DNA of 47,793 bases from an uncultured Lamprocystis sp. GTDB lineage: Bacteria > Pseudomonadota > Gammaproteobacteria > Chromatiales > Chromatiaceae. Numbering within the stretch: position 1 is the first letter of the stretch; the number at the start of each line of letters is the position of its first letter. Location of the stretch: positions 1-47,793 of the forward strand of contig NZ_CAIZIZ010000408.1 of the NCBI RefSeq assembly GCF_903933125.1, written 5' to 3'. The notes beneath the pieces were generated by a model. The model made no database searches, was not told where the DNA came from, and saw only the letters and a program-made list of their open reading frames with translations. The position numbers and the translations under genes are program-made. Below are positions 31,419 through 38,500 of this stretch, in pieces.

Positions 31419-32854
31419 GCGCGCCCCTCACTCTGGTTCCCCCGCTGCGCGCTGGCGCGGCCCCCTTGAGCCTGGCCGACCTGGAGGCCGTTGGTCGGGC
31501 CGAGGTCCGGGCACACCTGGCCGCCGTTGCCACGACCACCACGGCCGGGCGACCCATGGTCGGGGTATCCCTGACCCGCGCCGCGGATATCACCCCGGAG
31601 CCGATTGCTTGGTTGTGGGGCGGCTGGCTGGCGCGCGGCAAGGTGCATCTGATTGCGGGCGCTCCGGGGACCGGCAAGACCACGCTGGGGCTATCCTTCG
31701 CGGCCGTCCTGACCCGTGGTGGACACTGGCCGGACGGGACCGCCGCCCCGCTCGCGGACGTGGCCATGTGGTCAGGCGAGGATACCCCCGCGGATGTGCT
31801 GGTACCGCGCCTGATCGCCGCCGGGGCCAATCCCGCACGGGTGCATCTGGTGTCAGGGTTCACCACAGAGCGCGGGGCACGGGCGTTCGACCCCGCGACG
31901 GACATTGCTGCGCTGGCGGTGCGCTTGGCGCGCATGGACCCGCCGCCCGCGCTGTTGATCGTTGACCCCCTGGTGTCGGCGGTGACAGGCGACAGCCATA
32001 AGAACGCCGAGGTCCGTTCAGCCCTGCAACCGTTGGTGGACCTGGCCGCCGCGCATGGCGTCGCGGTCTTGGGTGTCTCGCACTTCTCCAAGGGAACCCA
32101 GGGAAGGGACCCGACCGAGCGCGTAACGGGTTCGCTGGCCTTCGGGGCATTGGCCCGTGTGGTCCTGGCGACCGCCAAGCTTCCCGAGGAACACGGGGGC
32201 GGCTGCATCCTGGTGCGGGCGAAGTCCAACCTTGGCCCTGACGCGGGCGGGTTCGGCTACCACCTGGACCTTGCCGCGCTTGCCGAGTATCCGGGGATCT
32301 CTGCAACGCGGGTTATCTGGGGCGAGGTTCTGGAGGGGAGCGCGCGGGAGTTGCTGAGTCGAGCGGATACCCGCGCGGACCCGGACACGACGGGCGAAGC
32401 ATCGGACGTTGAAGTGTTCATCCGTTCCTGTCTGGCGGATGGGCCAGTGAGTGCCAAGCAGATGCAAGAGGACGCCAGCGGAGCCGGGTACTCATGGGAC
32501 CGGGTGAAGCGGACGGCGCATCGGCTTGGTGTCGAACGGCGCAAGGATGGCTATCAAGGCAGTTGGGTATGGACGCTTCCGGCTGAGCGCGAGGCCAAAG
32601 GGAGCATTGAACCCGCCAAAGAATGCAAAGGGAGCACTCTCCGGAGAGTGCATTCTTTGCTCCCTTTGGACGATTCGGCACCTTTGAGCGATGAAGCCCC
32701 GCGGTTTCCAGCACCGACCCAGAGCCCCGAAGAAGCCGCCGCGGCATCGCGACGACGCCACCGAGTCAAGACCAAACGCGCCTTGAAGGCGGCCGGATGG
32801 ACCGCGGCCGAGGTCGCGGCCGAGTTGGTCGCCCTGGAGTCCGTCCAGACCTGA
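31415..32854 (+). CDS. RepA-like (AAA_25) hexameric helicase ATPase
   Basis: 479 residues from ATG 31415. A short N-terminal part leads to a RecA-fold ATPase: 'PIAWLWGGWLARGKVHLIAG' then Walker A G-A-P-G-T-G-K-T-T near residue 88, Walker B 'ALLIVDPLVSAV' near 193, and 'GVSHFSKGT' as the RecA-like motif III. This is the RSF1010-RepA-like family of plasmid and phage replicative helicases. A winged-helix-like region ('CLADGPVSAKQMQEDASGAG') follows near 350-390. The linker at about 395-418 is the translation of an unusual 9-mer/palindrome array (32597-32667). The basic end 'SRRRHRVKTKRALKAAGWTA' is probably DNA-binding. A terminator follows. Confidence 0.85.
   Translation: MSAPLTLVPPLRAGAAPLSLADLEAVGRAEVRAHLAAVATTTTAGRPMVGVSLTRAADITPEPIAWLWGGWLARGKVHLIAGAPGTGKTTLGLSFAAVLTRGGHWPDGTAAPLADVAMWSGEDTPADVLVPRLIAAGANPARVHLVSGFTTERGARAFDPATDIAALAVRLARMDPPPALLIVDPLVSAVTGDSHKNAEVRSALQPLVDLAAAHGVAVLGVSHFSKGTQGRDPTERVTGSLAFGALARVVLATAKLPEEHGGGCILVRAKSNLGPDAGGFGYHLDLAALAEYPGISATRVIWGEVLEGSARELLSRADTRADPDTTGEASDVEVFIRSCLADGPVSAKQMQEDASGAGYSWDRVKRTAHRLGVERRKDGYQGSWVWTLPAEREAKGSIEPAKECKGSTLRRVHSLLPLDDSAPLSDEAPRFPAPTQSPEEAAAASRRRHRVKTKRALKAAGWTAAEVAAELVALESVQT
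32597..32667. repeat. 9-mer array around a perfect palindrome inside the RepA-like gene
   Basis: Order on the plus strand: AAAGGGAGC (32597-32605), AAAGAATGC (32618-32626), AAAGGGAGC (32627-32635), palindrome ACTCTCCGGAGAGT (32636-32649), GCATTCTTT (32650-32658), GCTCCCTTT (32659-32667). The last two are inverse copies of the 9-mers. Such a symmetrical array could form a long hairpin or bind a symmetric protein complex. It lies in a non-conserved linker of the coding sequence. Confidence 0.75.
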
Positions 32855-32881
32855 GCGGTACCGCCGCCTGATCCCAACTGA

Positions 32882-32903
32882 GCCCGCCCTGTGCGGGCTT
32901 TTT
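32882..32903 (+). terminator. intrinsic terminator of the right operon
   Basis: Stem GCCCGC / GCGGGC with loop CCTGT and a run of five T, 27 bp after the RepA-like stop. Confidence 0.85.
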
Positions 32904-32932
32904 CATGGGCGGATGGGTGCGATCAGTGACCC

Positions 32933-32980
32933 GTGAACATTGTGAACGTTGTGAACGTCGTTCAGACGGCGTTTCTCTGA
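32933..32980 (+). repeat. iteron module C
   Basis: GTGAACATT, GTGAACGTT and GTGAACGTC (32933-32959) are followed directly by the same 21-bp tail as module B (32960-32980, ending CGTTTCTCTGA). It is intergenic, 228 bp from attR. The DNA up to 33136 carries no gene. Confidence 0.8.
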
Positions 32981-33136
32981 GCGCGAAATTGTCGGCCCGC
33001 TGATCCCGCGGCGAAGGCCGCCCCGAGGACCACGCGAGGCGCCGACCCAGGGCACGCGCCCGGTTCGCCTTGGCGGTCACTGGCCTACCGCTCATCGACC
33101 CGACGAACGGGGCAAGATTCACCCGTATACAGATTG

Positions 33137-33157
33137 TTCCGACCCAATTCCGACCCA
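33137..33157 (+). promoter_or_regulatory. candidate integrase arm-binding site, right
   Basis: An exact 21-bp copy of 17645-17665 (TTCCGACCCAA + TTCCGACCCA), 51 bp inside attR and in the same orientation on the map. Confidence 0.55.
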
Positions 33158-33173
33158 CAATCCCAGAAACACA

Positions 33174-33200
33174 AAACGCCAACCTTTTGGATTGGCGTAT
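33174..33200 (-). terminator. element-supplied terminator of tRNA-Phe
   Basis: On the minus strand, ACGCCAATCC-aaaa-GGTTGGCGT is followed by TTTTGTG, starting 14 nt after the CCA end of tRNA-Phe. It parallels, but is not identical to, the hairpin at 17442-17472 outside attL. The element thus brought its own terminator for the rebuilt tRNA gene. Confidence 0.7.
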
Positions 33201-33208
33201 CTGTTTGT

Positions 33209-33264
33209 TTTTTATGGTGCCCAGGGGCGGAATCGAACCACCGACACGGGGATTTTCAGTCCCC
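33209..33264 (-). repeat. attR: 56-bp direct repeat with attL
   Basis: Identical to 17479-17534. It forms the 3' 50 nt of the intact tRNA-Phe plus 6 nt beyond it. The spacing between the copies, 15,730 bp, is the element length. Confidence 0.95.
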
Positions 33265-33290
33265 TGCTCTACCAACTGAGCTACCTGGGC
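33215..33290 (-). tRNA. tRNA-Phe (anticodon GAA)
   Basis: A complete cloverleaf on the minus strand: acceptor GCCCAGG/CCTGGGC, D-arm AGCTCAGTTGGTAGAGC, anticodon loop CTGAAAA, T-arm GGTTCGATTCC, encoded CCA. 76 nt. Its 3' 50 nt come from the integrated element, its 5' part from the chromosome, and the gene is intact. Confidence 0.98.
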
Positions 33291-33405
33291 AATGCAACTG
33301 GGCGGTCTAGGGCCGCATGTTCTCTCTGACACCTGTCTCGCAGTGAAATGACCTGCGAGCACACCATTACAACTAGATAAGGCTTATCAGTCAAGATCAA
33401 AAAAT

Positions 33406-33481
33406 TGGCTCCCCGGGACGGGCTCGAACCGCCGACCTAATGATTAACAGTCATCCGCTCTACCGACTGAGCTACCGGGGA
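33406..33481 (-). tRNA. tRNA-Asn (anticodon GTT)
   Basis: Minus strand, 76 nt with encoded CCA. Acceptor TCCCCGG, D-arm AGCTCAGTCGGTAGAGC, anticodon stem-loop GATGACTGTTAATCATT, T-arm GGTTCGAGCCC. It precedes tRNA-Phe in the direction of transcription by 115 bp, so the two probably form one transcript. Confidence 0.98.
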
Positions 33482-33566
33482 ATATCGCGAGCCAAAAAAT
33501 ATATTCGATCCAGAGCCCGTAGTCAATCAGTTTCTAAAAAATTCAGAGGTCACATCACCGCGCCTG

Positions 33567-34094
33567 TTACGGACACGTGAAGTCTTGGTCGGATGCGCGG
33601 ACGCGCCCCATCGAACTTATCACGACTTGACGTTTCTTGGTTGGGTCATTCTTGCTGCAGATTCGCAGCGTCGTGTTGACGACACCGCGGACGGTCCCAT
33701 CGCGCTCGAAATAGACAACGTTTCTGCTCGATGTGATCGTGAGTGACGCTAGGTCAGTCTTGCCCACGCGCCGTAAGACTCGCAGGTTGGGAGGGGAGGC
33801 GTTGTCGGCTGCCGCAACCATATAGCCGCCTTCCCAGGAGTCGTCGTTAAGCCAAGCGGTATCGCTCCCGTAGGGTCCCACGCCAACGAGCCCGCGCCCC
33901 CGCTTGACCGCCTCGGCACGCGCGTACTGCAGGTGGCCGATCAGGGTGTTGGTGGCGCTGGTCAGCTTCGTGCTGGCGATGAGCTCGGTAAAGGCCGGAA
34001 CACCGAGGGCCAGCACGATGGAGAGCAGCGCCACCGTGAACATCAGCTCGATCAGGGAAAACCCGGTCTGTCGGGATGCTCGATCCGCTTTCAT
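33567..34094 (-). CDS. FimT/GspH-type pseudopilin
   Basis: 175 residues. The type III signal sequence is clear: basic leader, then the cleavage and methylation site 'TGFSLIELMFTVALLSIVLA' (cut after Gly, N-methyl-Phe, Glu at +5), followed by the pilin helix 'VPAFTELIASTKLTSATNTL'. The globular part ('LQYARAEAVKRGRGLVGVGP' ... 'VYFERDGTVRG') matches GspH/FimT. It is a minor pilin that would help start type IV pilus or type II secretion pseudopilus assembly in the inner membrane. No other pilus gene is adjacent, as is common for fimT. Confidence 0.92.
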   Translation of the reverse strand: MKADRASRQTGFSLIELMFTVALLSIVLALGVPAFTELIASTKLTSATNTLIGHLQYARAEAVKRGRGLVGVGPYGSDTAWLNDDSWEGGYMVAAADNASPPNLRVLRRVGKTDLASLTITSSRNVVYFERDGTVRGVVNTTLRICSKNDPTKKRQVVISSMGRVRASDQDFTCP

Positions 34095-34224
34095 GGAGGC
34101 ACATCTCCCTAAGGTCTTGACGTGAGTTTAGTCCGCCTCCCACCCCCGGCCCAGGGGCCGGAACCACGATCAGTCTTGCGCTTTGCTGCGCACGTGCCGT
34201 TCCCCGGCCGCGCGTCCTGATTGC

Positions 34225-35409
34225 CTACCCGACCGCAGATGCGATGCGATCGACTGCCTGATCCAGGTTGCTCGGACTGGTCGCGATGGAGATGCGCACA
34301 TGGCCGGCGAGCCCGAAGGCCGAGCCGGGCACGAGCGCGACCCCGACCTTCTCCAGCAGGTGCTCGGCAAATTCCAGGTCGTTGTGGACCCCGGACAGCC
34401 GATCGATCGCCTGTTGCACACGCGGAAAGAGGTAGAAGGTTCCGTCGGTGGACAGGCACTCGATTCCCGGGATGGCGTTCAGGCGCTCCAGCACATGGTC
34501 GTGCCGCTCTTTGAAGGCACGAACCATCGTGCCGATGCAGTCCTGGGGGCCTTCCAGTGCCGCCTGGGCCGCCACCTGGGCAATGGAGGTGGGGTTGGAT
34601 GTGCTTTGCGACTGCACCTTGGTCATCGCCTTGATAACCTCAGCGGGGCCGCCGGCGTAGCCGATGCGCCAGCCGGTCATGGAGTAAGCTTTGGACACGC
34701 CGTTCAGGACCAGGGTGCGCGGGGCGAGGTCCGGGCAGCAGTTGACGATGTTGACGAAGGGCGCGCTATCCCAGCGGATGTGCTCATACATGTCGTCGGT
34801 GGCGATCAGGGCGCGCGGGAAGTCCCGCAGGACGGCGCCCAGGGCTTTGAGTTCGGCCGCGCTGTAGGCCATGCCGGTGGGGTTGGACGGGCTGTTGATG
34901 ACGACGAGTTTGGTCTTTTCGTTCAGGGACGCTTTCAGTTGCGCCGGGCTGATCTTGAAGTGTTGCTCGGCCCCGGCGTGGACCAGCACCGGGGCGCCGC
35001 CGGCGAGCAGCACGATGTCTGGGTACGAAACCCAGTACGGCGCCGGAATCACCACCTCGTCGCCCGGATCGATGACCGCAAGCGCCAGATTGAAGAAGCT
35101 CTGCTTGCCGCCGCACGAGACCAGGATCTGGTCGACTGCGAAGTCCAGGTTGTTTTCGCGCTTGAATTTGGCGGCTACGGCAGCCTTCAGGCTGGGCATG
35201 CCGTCGACCGCGGTGTACTTGGTAAATCCTTGGTGGATGGCCTCGATCGCCGCGGCCTTGATATGGTCCGGGGTATCGAAATCGGGTTCACCGGCGCCGA
35301 GACCGATGACGTCCTTACCCGCGGCTTTCAGGGCCTTGGCGCGGGCATCGACAGCGAGGGTGGCGGACGGCTTGACGGCCTGGACGCGGGCGGCGAGCTT
35401 GATGGTCAT
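34225..35409 (-). CDS. aatA: pyridoxal-phosphate aspartate aminotransferase (class I, Ib subgroup)
   Basis: 394 residues from ATG 35409 ('MTIKLAARVQAVKPSATLAV', the usual family start); an ATG six codons upstream is less likely. The fold I aminotransferase motifs are present: 'GLGAGEPDFDTPDHI', 'YTAVDGMPSLKAAVA', 'VINSPSNPTGMAYS', the PLP-lysine in 'LVLNGVSKAYSMTGWRIGYA' and the substrate Arg in 'GHVRISIATS'. It exchanges amino groups between aspartate and 2-oxoglutarate and may also accept prephenate or other acids, as Ib enzymes do. It stands as a single gene. Confidence 0.93.
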   Translation of the reverse strand: MTIKLAARVQAVKPSATLAVDARAKALKAAGKDVIGLGAGEPDFDTPDHIKAAAIEAIHQGFTKYTAVDGMPSLKAAVAAKFKRENNLDFAVDQILVSCGGKQSFFNLALAVIDPGDEVVIPAPYWVSYPDIVLLAGGAPVLVHAGAEQHFKISPAQLKASLNEKTKLVVINSPSNPTGMAYSAAELKALGAVLRDFPRALIATDDMYEHIRWDSAPFVNIVNCCPDLAPRTLVLNGVSKAYSMTGWRIGYAGGPAEVIKAMTKVQSQSTSNPTSIAQVAAQAALEGPQDCIGTMVRAFKERHDHVLERLNAIPGIECLSTDGTFYLFPRVQQAIDRLSGVHNDLEFAEHLLEKVGVALVPGSAFGLAGHVRISIATSPSNLDQAVDRIASAVG

Positions 35410-35505
35410 CGACGGAGGTCTCTGCATGCCTGATAGGGTTGGATTTGGAATCTATCAGCCATGTTACCGTAATTGGTGCCGTGGGAGCATCCCGGCTGGC
35501 GGCGC

Positions 35506-35537
35506 GCGGACGGGCGGGAGAGCGCCCGCCCGTCCGC
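35506..35537 (-). terminator. hairpin downstream of the FG-GAP protein gene
   Basis: A perfect 13-bp stem GCGGACGGGCGGG / CCCGCCCGTCCGC with a 6-nt loop, 8 bp beyond the stop of the large minus-strand gene. There is no T-run, so it may act with Rho or only protect the 3' end. Confidence 0.6.
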
Positions 35538-35544
35538 AGGATCC

Positions 35545-38500
35545 TCAGTGCCGCGTGATGCTGATGTCGTCCAGACCTGCCTCAATGAGAGAGGCAGTGC
35601 TGTTATCAGCCGCTTCGATCAGCAGCGTGATCGTTTGTCCCGCGAAATCGGAGATGTTCGCGGTAAAACTCGTCCAGTTTCCGGCGCGATTGGCGGCGCT
35701 GCCAAGTTGCTGAAGCAGCACGCGACTCCCGCTCGCTCCCTTTAGAGTAATGCGCAAGTAGTCGTAACTCGAAGCATTGTTCAGGTGAGCGAAGAAATAG
35801 CTCAGGTTCAGCGTCAGGGTGCCGGTTGCGGGCAGAACAATGCTCGGTGACCTGATCGAGGTAACTCCGCCATCGACATCGTAGCTGCCTGAGCTACTTC
35901 CGGCGGCCGTGCCGGTCACCAGGGCCTTGACGCCGCCGTGCGCATTGGCGGGCTGTAGCGACACGCCGTTGGAGTTGGTCGCCGCGGGATCGCCGATCTG
36001 CCACTGGCCGCTGGTTGCCCGATCGGTCCGGTTGGGATTGACCACCCAGCCCGACGTGTTCTCAAAGTTTTCCGAGAAGAGGGTGATCACGGTATCGTCA
36101 TCCTGAATGGTTACCGTGGCCGAGCTGGTCTCGATGATGGCGTTGACCGCGTTGCTCAGGCTCAGTCCGAAGCTTTCCTCAGTCTCGGTGACCGCGTCAT
36201 TGACGATCGGCAGGCTGATGGTCTTGCTGGTCTCGCCCGGTGCGAAGCTCAGCGTACCGCTGACCGGGGTGTAGTCCGAACCTGAGGTGGCGTTGCCGTC
36301 GGCGGTGGTGTAATCCACGGTGACCGGGATCCAGGTCGCAACCGACAGGTTGACCACCAGCGTCGCGGCACCACCACTTTCAGTGACCGAGCCATTGCTC
36401 ACCGAGACTGCAGGCACCGGGGCGGGGAGGCATTCACCCAACGTTGCCAGATCAATTGGCGTAGTGACTTGGTTGCGGCCCGCTCCGACATACAACTTTT
36501 TGGTGGTCGGGGCGTCCAGCCGGAAACAAACACCGGCATCGGTAACAACCTTAAAATCAAAGCCGTCCTGACCGGTTCCCGCGACCGCGAGCGTGTAGTT
36601 GATCCGGGCCGGATCGCTGACGTAGTCCAAGACATCTTTGGCCTCGATGCTGACGCCGGCGACGCTGGTGAAAGCGACCCCGGCGCTGAGACTGCCTTGG
36701 TACGTCAGGGTGCTGCCGCCTGGAGACATACGCGCATACCAGGTGCCGGTGGCACAGTCCTTCCACAGGAAAACACCGCGGTCAGTCGCCCGGTCATACG
36801 CGGGCGCTCCGCAAGCCGACAGCTCGTTGTCCAGGATGGTTGCAACGCCGACTCCCCGGTCGATGGTGGCATTGGTTGCGTTCGCGAGGGTTACCTCGAA
36901 CGTCTCATTCCCTTCCTGAAGTGTGTCCTCGGCTACCGGTATGGTAACCGTCTGGGATGTCGTGCCCGCCGGGAACCGCAGGGTGACCGGCGCGACCGTT
37001 GCGGCGTAGTCTGCCCCACTCACCGCGCTGCCGTCCCGCGTGGCATATTGGACCGTGATGTCGGTTGCACTCGATTCCGAAAGACTCAAGGTGAACTGTG
37101 CGCTTCCCGCGGCTTCGTCAACCGTCACATCGGCGATCGAGACGCTGACACTCGAACAGCCCGCGGACGACAGCGTTTTGAGATTAAACGGTAGCGCGGC
37201 AGGCAATGTTTTTCCGCCGACCAACAGCCGAACATTCGCCGGACTGGTGATCGAAAGGCACGTTGCGGTTCCCGTCGCTCCGAACTGAAAACCATCATCG
37301 CCGGTACCGGCTGAACTGAGTGAAAAGCTGATCTTTCCGGAGGTCGAGGTGTCGATCACATCACCGGCCTCCAGCGAATAGGGTGTCACGGCTGTGAAGG
37401 CGCTGGTCGAGACCAGCCGGCCGGTCACTTGGACAGTGGCAGCCGAGCCCCCCGCGCCCGCGCGAAAATACCACTGCTGCGTGGTGCAATCCTTCCAGAG
37501 AAATGCGCCCTGATCCAGTGCTTTGTTATACGCCGGCACTCCACATTCGTCGCCCGCCTGGGGTGCCGGCAGTGGCGGAACGGGTCCCAGGGTAACGCGT
37601 TCAATGGTGCCGCCTTCAATGAGATGGTGCACGCTGTCGGCTTGGACGCCGGGGAAATAGTCGACCTGTCCGCTCGGCCACTCGACGGTCAAATCGACGG
37701 ACGTATTGCTGCCGAGTCCGAAATGCACGCGCATCTGGTCCTGTGAAGAACGGTGGTAGCCGCCGTTTTGCTCACGGACCTGACTGACGCCATTCACAAC
37801 GGCATACACTTTTGCGCCGATTGCGCTGCGGTTCGAGGTGGTACCCTCGAGGTCGAGTTGAATCCAGTGGTTACCGGAACTGGTGTTGCGGAAGAGTTGG
37901 TCCGGACCGCCAACGCGCAGCGGGGTCAGCAGCGGCCCATTCGTAACGAACAAGTCCAGGTAACCATCAACATCGTAGTCTGCCATGACGACGTTGTCGC
38001 TGGCACCGACATTCGCCGCGAGTCCGGCACCTTGCACGCCGGCGGCGCCGCCGCCGGACGCAACCTCGGAAAAGAAGCCGTCGCCGAGATTTTCGAACAG
38101 GCGGTTTGGCAGGTTGGTCAAACTGCCGCCGCAGGCCATATAGAGATCCATGTCCATGTCGTTGTCAAAATCACCGGCAACGACGCTCTTGCACCAGACC
38201 TCGCCGATCCCGAAGTCGTCGCTGGGGACGAACTGGAAGCCGTTGTACATGACAAGGCTTGGCTGTCGCGGGTATTCAAACCTCGTTATATCAATTGTTT
38301 GGGGTTCAGTTAGGGCGTTTCCTTCGATTGCAAAGTACGCATCACTACTGTCTGCGGAGCCCGGACTCATCCGCACGGTCCATTGTTGCGTTGCCGTGTC
38401 ATAGCCGATGTAGACGCCGGGAACGGAACGGTTGGGATCGATGCCCCAATTCGCCGGATCAGTTGGATCGAGAACAAAGGGTACAGTGGTCGGACTCCAG

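Larger units (their letters stand above)
17479..33264 (+). mobile_element. 15.73-kb integrated element in tRNA-Phe (phage-satellite-like)
   Basis: Bounded by the 56-bp direct repeat (attL 17479-17534, attR 33209-33264), with a tyrosine integrase directly inside attL. Nearly all genes point the same way and overlap by 1-4 nt. The content is integrase, small cargo, HTH regulator, YqaJ exonuclease and RecT, Toprim primase, ATPase/helicase, TubC-like proteins, Q-like protein, DEAD/DEAH helicase, VRR-NUC nuclease, DUF5681 protein and RepA-like ATPase. No head, tail, portal, protease or large-terminase gene and no conjugation gene is present. That combination fits a phage satellite or plasmid-like integrative element that replicates itself but borrows its transfer machinery. 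The exact borders are seen; the lifestyle is inference. Confidence 0.92.

Noticed and set aside
17479-33264. Reading the element as a full prophage
   Set aside because: No capsid, portal, tail, protease, lysis or large-terminase gene can be seen on either strand.
33311-33330. TTCTCTCTGA just right of attR as a fourth iteron-tail module
   Set aside because: No 9-mer iterons precede it and only the short end matches; it lies outside the element and is probably chance.
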